Origin: SMXQ01 sp033720855
GTDB lineage: Bacteria; Pseudomonadota; Alphaproteobacteria; SMXQ01
Length of the DNA stretch: 6,153 bases
NCBI GenBank assembly: GCA_033720855.1
Contig: JAWWBR010000184.1
Location: forward strand, 1-6,153
Direction: 5' to 3'
Part shown: positions 1 to 5,263 of the stretch, in pieces
Position numbering within the stretch: the first letter of the stretch is position 1
How the letters are laid out: each line of letters opens with the position of its first letter
The notes under the pieces: generated by a model
What the model saw: only the letters and a program-made list of their open reading frames with translations
Database searches by the model: none
What the model was told of the DNA's origin: nothing
Made by a program: the position numbers and the translations under genes

Positions 1-553
1 GTTCGATCGCAGACACAAACCGTCCCTGGGGGACAAGACGCGAAACCTGCTGTGGCCGCGGTCGGGGTGGGGGCGGGCGACGCGCTATATCGCCCACAGG
101 GTGCGGCGTATCCCAGGCAGCCCCTATGCCATCGCCGCCGGGTTCGCGTGCGGCGCCGCGGTTTCGATGACGCCGTTCCCGGGTTTTCATTTCCTGCTGT
201 CGGGGCTGCTGGCCTGGGCGATCGGCGGATCGGTCCTGGCGTCCGCGATCGGCACCGCGGTGGGCAATCCCTGGACCTTCCCCTTCATCTGGCTGTGGAT
301 CTACAAGTGCGGCAGCTGGATCCTGGGTTCGAGCAGCGAACTGGCGGGCGAGGCCATCACCTTGAGCTTCCTCCTCGACCATCCCATGGACGTATTCCTG
401 CCCATGCTCATGGGGTCCCTGCCGACGGCTGCGATTGCCTGGATGGTCTTTTTCTGGCCCATTCGCCGCATGGTCGCGAGCTACCAGTCCCACCGCCAAA
501 ACCGCCTGGCCCAGAGGGCGCTGGCCGGACAGAGCGCCGGAGGCGGGCGGTGA
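1..553 (+). CDS. DUF2062 domain-containing inner-membrane protein (5' end cut by window)
   Basis: The frame is open from base 2 to the TGA at 551-553. Family features begin well before the first in-window start codon (GTG at 101): a basic, Trp-containing stretch (RNLLWPRSGWGRATRY, bases 44-91) leads into PYAIAAGFACGAAVS and TPFPGFHF. This makes the 101 start too late. The first full codon is Phe and the preceding codon ends in G, so the true start is probably an ATG whose last base is base 1 (an M-F-x-R-R beginning is usual in this family; inference). The body is hydrophobic, with likely membrane segments at about bases 120-240 and 260-330, the family motif GNPWTFPFIW (bases 269-298), and a further segment near 395-465 before a basic tail. 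The molecular function of DUF2062 proteins is not established. It overlaps pdxJ by GTGA, suggesting coupled translation. Family assignment is confident; the exact start is not visible. Confidence 0.88.
   Translation, partial: FDRRHKPSLGDKTRNLLWPRSGWGRATRYIAHRVRRIPGSPYAIAAGFACGAAVSMTPFPGFHFLLSGLLAWAIGGSVLASAIGTAVGNPWTFPFIWLWIYKCGSWILGSSSELAGEAITLSFLLDHPMDVFLPMLMGSLPTAAIAWMVFFWPIRRMVASYQSHRQNRLAQRALAGQSAGGGR
539..543 (+). promoter_or_regulatory. Shine-Dalgarno GGAGG that decides the pdxJ start
   Basis: GGAGG lies inside the last codons of the DUF2062 gene, 6 bases before the GTG at 550. The alternative ATG at 568 would be 24 bases away from it and has no comparable ribosome-binding site of its own, so this site favours the GTG start. 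Confidence 0.65.
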
Positions 554-1326
554 CCGGGTATGGGCCGATGGCCTGGCCGCCGCTGCGGCTCGGCGTCAAC
601 ATCGACCACGTGGCGACGATCCGCAATGCCCGGGGCGGCGGCCATCCGGATCCGCTGCGGGCGGCACGCATTGCCGCGCTGGCCGGCGCCGACGGGATCA
701 CCGCCCATCTCAGGGAAGACCGGCGCCATATTTCCGACGACGACATCCGGGGCCTCAGCCGCGAAATCGAACTGCCCCTCAATTTGGAAATGGCGGCCAC
801 CGAGGAGATGCTGGGCATCGCCCTTCGCCACAAGCCCCATGCCGCGTGCATCGTTCCCGAGCGGCGCCAGGAGTTGACCACCGAGGGTGGTCTCGAAGTC
901 GCCGGCAGCGGTCCGTTCTTGTCCGATTTCATCGGCCGATTGCGCGACGCCGGCATCCGCGTCTCGCTGTTCATCGACCCCGACCCGCGCCAGATCGAGG
1001 CCGCCGCCAGGGTCGGCGCGCCGGTCGTGGAGTTGCATACCGGCGCCTATTGTCATGCCGAGGGCGATGCGCGCCGCGGCGAACTCGCCCGCATTGCCGA
1101 CGGCGCCCGTCTTGCCGATGCGGCGGGTCTCGACTGCCACGCCGGGCATGGCCTGACCTTCGACACCGTCGGCGACATCGCGGCGATCCCGCAGATTCAA
1201 GAACTGAATATCGGCCATTTCCTTATCGGCGAGGCGATCTTCTCGGGCCTCGATTCGTCGATCAAGCGGATGCGCGCGCTGATGGACAAGGCCAGGGCCG
1301 AAGCCTCCGGCCAGATGAGCGCGTGA
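550..1326 (+). CDS. pdxJ: Pyridoxine 5'-phosphate synthase PdxJ
   Basis: PdxJ condenses 1-deoxy-D-xylulose 5-phosphate with 3-amino-2-oxopropyl phosphate to give pyridoxine 5'-phosphate, the ring-closing step of the DXP-dependent vitamin B6 pathway in the cytoplasm. From the GTG at 550 the product is 258 aa, close to the usual size for this TIM-barrel enzyme. Visible family motifs in order: GVNIDHVATIRNARGG (residues 15-30), AHLREDRRHI (52-61), LNLEMA (78-83, with the conserved Glu80), VELHTGAYC (160-168, Glu161), DCHAGHGL (195-202) and ELNIGHFLIGEAIF (218-231, phosphate-binding region near the barrel's end). Polar residues expected at the active site are present. GTG 550 is preferred because of GGAGG upstream and its GTGA overlap with the previous gene; ATG 568 (252 aa) is the alternative and leaves all motifs intact. 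Open sequence reaching further upstream in this frame overlaps DUF2062 and is not family-like. acpS follows after 12 bases. Confidence 0.97.
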   Translation: MTGYGPMAWPPLRLGVNIDHVATIRNARGGGHPDPLRAARIAALAGADGITAHLREDRRHISDDDIRGLSREIELPLNLEMAATEEMLGIALRHKPHAACIVPERRQELTTEGGLEVAGSGPFLSDFIGRLRDAGIRVSLFIDPDPRQIEAAARVGAPVVELHTGAYCHAEGDARRGELARIADGARLADAAGLDCHAGHGLTFDTVGDIAAIPQIQELNIGHFLIGEAIFSGLDSSIKRMRALMDKARAEASGQMSA

Positions 1327-1338
1327 GGGGGCCGGCAG

Positions 1339-1746
1339 GTGATCATCGGCCTAGGCAGCGATCTCATCGACGTGCGGCGTATTGCGCGGACCATCGATCG
1401 CCACGGCGATCGCTTCCTCGATCGCATCTTCACCGACATCGAACGCAGCAAATCCGAGAAGCGGGCCAATCGTGTCGAGAGCTACGCCAAGCGCTTTGCC
1501 GCCAAGGAGGCGTGCTCGAAGGCGCTCGGGACCGGTTTTCGGCGCGGCGTCTATTGGCGGGACATGGGTGTCGTGAACCTCGCCTCGGGCAAGCCCACCA
1601 TGTCGCTGACCGGCGGCGCCCTGGCGCGCTTGACCGAAATTCTTCCCGACGGCTGCGAGGCACGGATCGACGTCTCCCTGACCGACGAACCGCCGATGGC
1701 CCAGGCCATCGTGGTCATCAGCGCGATCCCCGCGGACGCCGGTTGA
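1339..1746 (+). CDS. acpS: Holo-[acyl-carrier-protein] synthase AcpS
   Basis: AcpS transfers 4'-phosphopantetheine from coenzyme A to the conserved Ser of acyl carrier protein, activating it for fatty acid synthesis. The product is 135 aa, usual for the small trimeric AcpS type. Visible motifs: IIGLGSDLIDVRRI at the N-terminus, with Asp8 as the expected Mg2+ ligand; KRFAAKEACSKALGTG at residues 51-66, with Glu57 as the second metal ligand; then DMGVVNLASGKPTMSLTGGA and the C-terminal VSLTDEPPMAQAIVVI strand region. The start is GTG at 1339, preceded by AGGGGG (1326-1331) with 7 bases of spacing; that purine tract begins at the last base of the pdxJ stop codon. It is the last gene before a 116-base gap with a hairpin, so it probably ends the DUF2062-pdxJ-acpS group. 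All key residues are intact. Confidence 0.97.
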   Translation: MIIGLGSDLIDVRRIARTIDRHGDRFLDRIFTDIERSKSEKRANRVESYAKRFAAKEACSKALGTGFRRGVYWRDMGVVNLASGKPTMSLTGGALARLTEILPDGCEARIDVSLTDEPPMAQAIVVISAIPADAG

Positions 1747-1748
1747 TG

Positions 1749-1780
1749 CCGGTCGCGGCGCCCGCGACGGGTTCTCCTTG
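1749..1780 (+). terminator. Possible weak intrinsic terminator after acpS
   Basis: GTCGCG (1752-1757) pairs perfectly with CGCGAC (1763-1768) around a 5-base loop, and CC at 1749-1750 can add two pairs across a bulged G. The following bases (GGGTTCTCCTTG) are pyrimidine-rich but not a clean T run, so termination may be weak or partial. It begins within a few bases of the acpS stop codon. Confidence 0.35.
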
Positions 1781-1807
1781 ACAGCGGTCACCGGCGATGC
1801 ATGCTAG
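1778..1807 (+). promoter_or_regulatory. Candidate promoter for lepB-rnc-era
   Basis: A perfect TTGACA (1778-1783), also CTTGAC as favoured in Alphaproteobacteria, is followed 18 bases later by TGCTAG (1802-1807), a poor -10 match. Transcription would begin near 1813, giving a leader of about 50 bases before lepB. The -35 is convincing and the -10 is not. The leader contains CCGCGG twice (1812-1817 and 1820-1825) and TAGGTTCCTA (1850-1859) just before the start codon. Confidence 0.4.
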
Positions 1808-1862
1808 CGCCCCGCGGAGCCGCGGCTTAATCTCTGGAATTCAATAGTTTAGGTTCCTAGGC

Positions 1863-2645
1863 ATGGCCCATTTCAACGATCGGCGTGATTCCCACGGTGA
1901 TGCCCGCCCCCGCAGTTCGTCGGGAGGGTGGGGCGAAGCCGTAAAAACCGTGATTTGGGCGGTCGTCATTGCCGTCGTCGTCAGGACCTTCGCCTATGAG
2001 CCCTTCAATATTCCATCGAGTTCGATGGTGCCGACGCTGTTGGTGGGCGATTACCTGTTCGTTTCCAAACTGTCTTATGGATACAGCCGCCATTCCCTGC
2101 CGTTCAGCCTGCCGCTGATTTCCGAGCGTATCTTCGCCGAGACGCCGAAACGGGGTGACGTCGCCGTTTTCAAGCTGCCGATCGACAACCAGACCGATTA
2201 CATCAAGCGCATCGTCGGCCTGCCGGGCGATCGCATCCAGGTGCGGGCCGGGCTCCTTTACATCAACGGCCAGCCGGTGAAACGCAGGCGGATCAGCGAT
2301 TACATCCACCGCGACGAGTCAGGCAATGTCGTCGCCGCGGCGCGCTACGTCGAGACGCTGCCCAATGGCCGCAGCCACGTCATCATCGAAACCACGGACA
2401 GCGGCCAGCTCGACAACACCCCGGTTTACGTGGTGCCCCCGGGGCACTACTTCGCCATGGGTGACAACCGCGACAGTTCCCTCGATTCGCGCGTCCTCAA
2501 CCACGTCGGATACATCCCCGCCGTCAACCTGGTCGGCCGCGCCGATTTCATCTTCTTCTCCACCGACGGTACGGCGAGTCTGTGGCAGTTCTGGAGGTGG
2601 CCCGCGGCGACGCGTTTTTCCCGTCTGTTCACCGGAATAGAATGA
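1863..2645 (+). CDS. lepB: Signal peptidase I LepB
   Basis: LepB is the membrane-bound serine protease that removes signal peptides from exported preproteins on the periplasmic face of the inner membrane. It uses a Ser/Lys dyad. The product is 260 aa. A hydrophilic N-terminus of about 25 residues precedes one membrane segment (about 27-42, TVIWAVVIAVVV), so it is of the single-anchor type rather than the two-anchor E. coli form. Motifs: FNIPSSSMVPTLLVGDYLFVSK (48-69) with catalytic Ser54; KRGDVAVFKLP (96-106); DYIKRIVGLPGD (112-123) with catalytic Lys115; and GDNRDSSLDSR (200-210). Between the last two lies a beta-rich insertion of about 75 residues. The start is ATG 1863, with AGG at 1851-1853 as a modest ribosome-binding site. 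Its TGA overlaps the ATG of rnc (ATGA), implying coupled translation. Catalytic residues are complete. Confidence 0.97.
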   Translation: MAHFNDRRDSHGDARPRSSSGGWGEAVKTVIWAVVIAVVVRTFAYEPFNIPSSSMVPTLLVGDYLFVSKLSYGYSRHSLPFSLPLISERIFAETPKRGDVAVFKLPIDNQTDYIKRIVGLPGDRIQVRAGLLYINGQPVKRRRISDYIHRDESGNVVAAARYVETLPNGRSHVIIETTDSGQLDNTPVYVVPPGHYFAMGDNRDSSLDSRVLNHVGYIPAVNLVGRADFIFFSTDGTASLWQFWRWPAATRFSRLFTGIE

Positions 2646-3400
2646 CGGGGGTCCGTGGCGCGATGGCGGAGCGCGGCCGTGAGCGAAAGCAAGGCCGATC
2701 CTTGACCGACCTGGCCGCCGCCCTGGGCCATGTATTCGAGCGACCGGAGCTTCTCGAGGAAGCGGTGACCCATCGCAGCGCCGGCACGCCGAACCTGGCG
2801 CGATTCAGCTACGAACGCCTGGAATTTCTCGGCGACCGCGTGCTCGGCCTGGTCGTCGCCGATCTGCTGCTGGAGATGCACCCCGATGCATCGGAGGGAG
2901 ACCTCGCCCGGCGGCTCACCGCTCTGGTTCGCAGCGAGGCGCTTCAGGAGGTCGCCGCCGGGCTCGAATTGGGCCAATATCTTCGTCTGTCGGACAACGA
3001 GATGCGCATGGGCGGGCAAGACAATCCCGGCATTCAGGCCGATGCCTGCGAGGCACTGATTGGCGCGCTCTACCTCGACGGCGGCCTTGGTGCGGCACGC
3101 CGCTTCATCGGCGCCAAATGGGGACCGCTGTTGCGGGAACCCGGCACAGGCACGCGCGATCCCAAGACCCGCCTGCAGGAATGGGCCCAGGGAAATAAAC
3201 TGCCCTTGCCGGACTACCGGGTGATCACGGAAGAGGGGCCGGCCCACGAGCCCCATTTCACGGTCGAGGTGACGGTGGAGGGGCGTCCGCCGGCCCGGGC
3301 CCGGGCGCGATCGAAGCGCCGCGCCGAACAGAATGCGGCGCGCAAGCTCTTGGCAGTAATCGAGAAGGCGGCGGGTGCCGAGGCGATGGGAGATGACTGA
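2642..3400 (+). CDS. rnc: Ribonuclease III
   Basis: RNase III cleaves double-stranded RNA as a dimer, releasing 16S and 23S rRNA precursors and shaping many mRNAs. From ATG 2642 the product is 252 aa. The N-terminal nuclease domain (about 21-168) has the signature ERLEFLGDRVL (58-68), with Glu58, Glu61 and Asp65, and the second metal-binding pair Asp134 and Glu137 in ADACEALIGALYLDGG. The C-terminal double-stranded RNA-binding domain (about 173-243) begins DPKTRLQEWAQ and ends with the basic KRRAEQNAARKLL helix. ATG 2642 overlaps the lepB stop by 4 bases; GGA (2634-2636) is a weak ribosome-binding site, so translation may depend on lepB. ATG 2663 (245 aa, GGGGG 11 bases upstream) is an alternative start. 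The open frame further back to 2582 lies inside lepB and is unlikely. era overlaps its end by 8 bases. Confidence 0.97.
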   Translation: MTGVRGAMAERGRERKQGRSLTDLAAALGHVFERPELLEEAVTHRSAGTPNLARFSYERLEFLGDRVLGLVVADLLLEMHPDASEGDLARRLTALVRSEALQEVAAGLELGQYLRLSDNEMRMGGQDNPGIQADACEALIGALYLDGGLGAARRFIGAKWGPLLREPGTGTRDPKTRLQEWAQGNKLPLPDYRVITEEGPAHEPHFTVEVTVEGRPPARARARSKRRAEQNAARKLLAVIEKAAGAEAMGDD

Positions 3401-4334
3401 AACCTCCGGCGGAGCCGCCGCCAATGGCGACGCGAAATGCGGCTTCATCGCCCTGGCGGGGGCGCCCAATGCGGGAAAGTCGACCCTGCTCAACGCCATC
3501 GTCGGCGCCAAGATCGCCATCGTCACGCCAAAGGTGCAGACCACGCGGAGCCGGATGTCGGGCATCGCGATTCGCGGCCGGGCGCAACTGATCTTCATCG
3601 ATACGCCGGGAATATTCGCCCCCAAGCGGCGCCTGGAACGGGCCATGGTCGCCGCCGCATGGTCGGGGGTGGCCGATGCCGACATGGCCGTCCTGGTCGT
3701 CGATGCCGAGCGTGCCGCCAAGTCTCCCGGCAAGGTGGATGCCGACACCGCCGATATCATCGACGGCCTCAAGAGGGCCAAGGTGGGCGCGATCCTGGCG
3801 CTCAACAAGGTCGACCTGGTCCGGCACGACGCGTTGCTGGAGGTAGCCGCGGCCCACAACGAAAGCGGGGTTTTCGATCGCGTTTTCATGATCTCCGCCC
3901 TCACCGGCGATGGGGTCGAGGACCTCGTCGCCCACCTGGTGGACATCCTGCCGTCCGGACCCTGGCTCTATCCCGAGGACCAGTTGTCGGACGTGCCCCT
4001 CCGGGTCATGGCCGCGGAGGTCACGCGGGAACAGGCCTTTCTTCAGCTGCATCAGGAACTCCCCTACGCGCTGACGGTGGAAACCGAAAACTGGGAGGAG
4101 CGTGACGACGGTGCGGTCCGGATCGATCAGTCGATCCTGATCCAGAGGGAGAGCCAGAAGGGCATGGTGGTGGGCAAGGGCGGGAGCCGCATCAAGTCCA
4201 TCGGCGCCGCCGCCCGGGCCGAGCTGGAGCAGTTGCTCGGCCGCAAGGTGCATCTTTTTCTGCACGTCAAGGCCAGGCCCAAATGGATGGAGCGGCCCGA
4301 GCACTACCGCGAGATGGGGCTCGATTTCCAATAG
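3393..4334 (+). CDS. era: GTPase Era, small ribosomal subunit assembly factor
   Basis: Era is an essential GTPase that binds the 3' end of 16S rRNA and supports 30S subunit maturation, linking ribosome assembly with growth. The product is 313 aa, slightly longer than E. coli Era (301) because of a short Ala/Gly-rich N-terminal extension (about residues 1-15). GTPase motifs: G1 GAPNAGKST (23-31), G2 within VQTTRSR (48-54), G3 DTPG (70-73), G4 NKVD (138-141), G5 SAL (168-170). The C-terminal KH RNA-binding domain follows the Era-typical YPEDQLSD (193-200) and contains VVGKGGSRIKSIG (259-271). It ends with RPKWMERPEHYREMGL. ATG 3393 was chosen over GTG 3375: GAGG (3380-3383) sits 9 bases upstream, and the shorter N-terminus is closer to family length. 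It overlaps the rnc end by 8 bases, so the two ribosome-biogenesis genes are probably translated together. Confidence 0.97.
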   Translation: MTETSGGAAANGDAKCGFIALAGAPNAGKSTLLNAIVGAKIAIVTPKVQTTRSRMSGIAIRGRAQLIFIDTPGIFAPKRRLERAMVAAAWSGVADADMAVLVVDAERAAKSPGKVDADTADIIDGLKRAKVGAILALNKVDLVRHDALLEVAAAHNESGVFDRVFMISALTGDGVEDLVAHLVDILPSGPWLYPEDQLSDVPLRVMAAEVTREQAFLQLHQELPYALTVETENWEERDDGAVRIDQSILIQRESQKGMVVGKGGSRIKSIGAAARAELEQLLGRKVHLFLHVKARPKWMERPEHYREMGLDFQ

Positions 4335-4408
4335 GGCGGCGTCCGCGCCGGGGCCGGCAAAGGGTTTCACGTGTTTCGCGCCGCCGGGCCCGGAGCGGCG
4401 CCTGCCGC
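4335..4408 (+). repeat. Cluster of competing inverted repeats after era
   Basis: Three sets of complementary arms share bases. GGCGGCG (4335-4341) pairs with CGCCGCC (4379-4385) over a 37-base loop. GCGCCGC (4378-4384) pairs perfectly with GCGGCGC (4395-4401) over a 10-base loop. GCGGC (4395-4399) can instead pair with GCCGC (4404-4408) over 4 bases. No T run follows any of them, so this is not a standard intrinsic terminator. It could be a Rho-independent-like pause, a 3'-end stabiliser or an attenuator. Confidence 0.45.
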
Positions 4409-4410
4409 GA

Positions 4411-4435
4411 TTGGCACCCGGCGCATCGATATGAT
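4411..4435 (+). promoter_or_regulatory. Candidate promoter for recO
   Basis: TTGGCA (4411-4416) and TATGAT (4430-4435) each match the -35 and -10 consensus at 5 of 6 positions, but the spacer is only 13 bases. That is short for a standard housekeeping promoter, though near the shorter spacings reported for some Caulobacter promoters. A start near 4442 would leave a very short leader, hardly including the ribosome-binding site, which weakens the call. No sigma-54 spacing (GG-N10-GC) is met at the TGGCAC word. Confidence 0.3.
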
Positions 4436-4440
4436 GGTAT

Positions 4441-4444
4441 AGGA
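4441..4444 (+). promoter_or_regulatory. recO ribosome-binding site
   Basis: AGGA lies 5 bases before the ATG at 4450 and fixes the recO start. The protein beginning there, MEWRDQG, is the expected alphaproteobacterial RecO N-terminus. Confidence 0.6.
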
Positions 4445-4449
4445 CGGTC

Positions 4450-5199
4450 ATGGAATGGCGTGATCAGGGTTTGCTGCTCTCGACCCGCAAGCACGGCGAA
4501 ACGGCGGTCATCGTCAGCCTGCTGACGCCCGACCGCGGCCGCCATTTGGGGCTGGTCAGGGGCGGCCAGTCGCGCCGCCGCCAGGGCATGCTGCAGCCCG
4601 GCAACCTTGTCGAGGCGGTATGGCGGGCGCGTCTCGAGGAGCACCTGGGCAGCTTCACGCTCGAACCCGTTCACGAGTTTTCGGCGCGGGTGTTGGACGA
4701 CTCGCTGCGATTGAAGGCGATGACGGCGGCGCTCGCCTTGCTGGATTCGGGACTGGCCGAACGCGAGCCCCATGCCGCCCTTTTCCGTGAAACCCTCGAT
4801 CTGCTGCGCGCCATGGAGGCGGCGCCCGAGGTCTCCCCGGGCGCGGACGAGGCCCCGGACTGGCTCGGCGTCTATGGGCGCTGGGAGGTGGCGTTGCTGG
4901 CCTGCTTCGGTTTCGGCCTCGACCTCACCGCCTGCGCGGCGACCGGCGGCCATGACGACCTGGTCTACGTTTCGCCCCGCTCGGGCCGGGCCGTCAGCCG
5001 GGAGGCGGGGGCGCCTTACCGGGACAAGCTTTTGCCGTTGCCGGCCTTTCTCAGCGATCGGGCGCTGACGCCCGCCTGGGAGGAGGCCTTGGCCGGCCTC
5101 GATCTCACCGGCTTCTTTCTCGAGCGCCATCATTTCGGGGCCCAGGGACGCTCCCTGCCCCTGGCGCGGACGCGATTCATTGATGCACTGAGGAAATAA
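4450..5199 (+). CDS. recO: DNA repair protein RecO
   Basis: RecO works with RecR (and RecF) to load RecA on single-stranded DNA coated by SSB, and it anneals complementary strands during gap repair. The product is 249 aa, a normal length. The N-terminal OB-fold region (about 1-80) carries MEWRDQGLLLSTRKHGE, LVRGGQSRRR (36-45), LQPGN (48-52) and WRARLEEHLG (58-67). The helical C-terminal part holds GFGLDLTACAATG (154-166), YVSPRSGRAVS (173-183) and LTGFFLERH (219-227), all typical of alphaproteobacterial RecO. The four-Cys zinc site known from some RecO proteins is not complete: only Cys152 and Cys162 are seen in that region. It is separated from era by 115 bases and from parC by 64 bases, so it may be transcribed partly on its own. 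Confidence 0.95.
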   Translation: MEWRDQGLLLSTRKHGETAVIVSLLTPDRGRHLGLVRGGQSRRRQGMLQPGNLVEAVWRARLEEHLGSFTLEPVHEFSARVLDDSLRLKAMTAALALLDSGLAEREPHAALFRETLDLLRAMEAAPEVSPGADEAPDWLGVYGRWEVALLACFGFGLDLTACAATGGHDDLVYVSPRSGRAVSREAGAPYRDKLLPLPAFLSDRALTPAWEEALAGLDLTGFFLERHHFGAQGRSLPLARTRFIDALRK

Positions 5200-5240
5200 A
5201 ATACTATATGTTGTGGCTGAAATTACCCGTTCCGTATCAT
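5180..5240 (+). promoter_or_regulatory. Candidate parC promoter region, two overlapping options
   Basis: This is an AT-rich island in a GC-rich window. Option one is TTGATG (5180-5185, inside the end of recO), an 18-base spacer and CTATAT (5204-5209), the -10 form common in Alphaproteobacteria. Option two is TTGTGG (5211-5216), an 18-base spacer and TATCAT (5235-5240), which would give a leader of about 17 bases. Either would drive parC separately from recO. No hairpin with a T run is seen after recO, so read-through is also possible. Confidence 0.35.
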
Positions 5241-5263
5241 GTGTGTAGTGGTGACCCGTCCCC

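Noticed and set aside
52..549. Upstream extension of the pdxJ frame
   Set aside because: It overlaps the genuine DUF2062 gene in another frame and resembles no PdxJ N-terminus.
435..1781. Plus-strand frame of 448 codons overlapping pdxJ and acpS
   Set aside because: The product is Arg-rich and repetitive, and it is a shifted reading of two intact genes.
1827..1841. Possible CtrA-like site (TTAA with spacing to a second half)
   Set aside because: The second half reads AATT rather than TTAA, so the TTAA-N7-TTAA pattern is not met.
2447..3946. Long open frame on the minus strand (499 codons) across lepB, rnc and era
   Set aside because: It runs antisense to three intact, clearly recognisable genes, has a low-complexity Arg/Ser/Ala-rich composition and no recognisable domain. 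Long antisense frames are common in GC-rich DNA.
4412..4426. Possible sigma-54 promoter (TGGCAC)
   Set aside because: The required GC 10 bases after GG is absent; the bases there are AT.
3258..4451. Minus-strand open frame (397 codons) antisense to era and the gap
   Set aside because: No family motifs, a Gly/Pro/His/Arg-rich composition typical of a codon-bias shadow, and full overlap with era.
5174..5178. GATTC (GANTC, CcrM-type methylation motif) beside the candidate parC promoter
   Set aside because: GANTC words also occur in most of the coding regions here (for example in pdxJ, lepB, rnc and recO), with no clustering at promoters.
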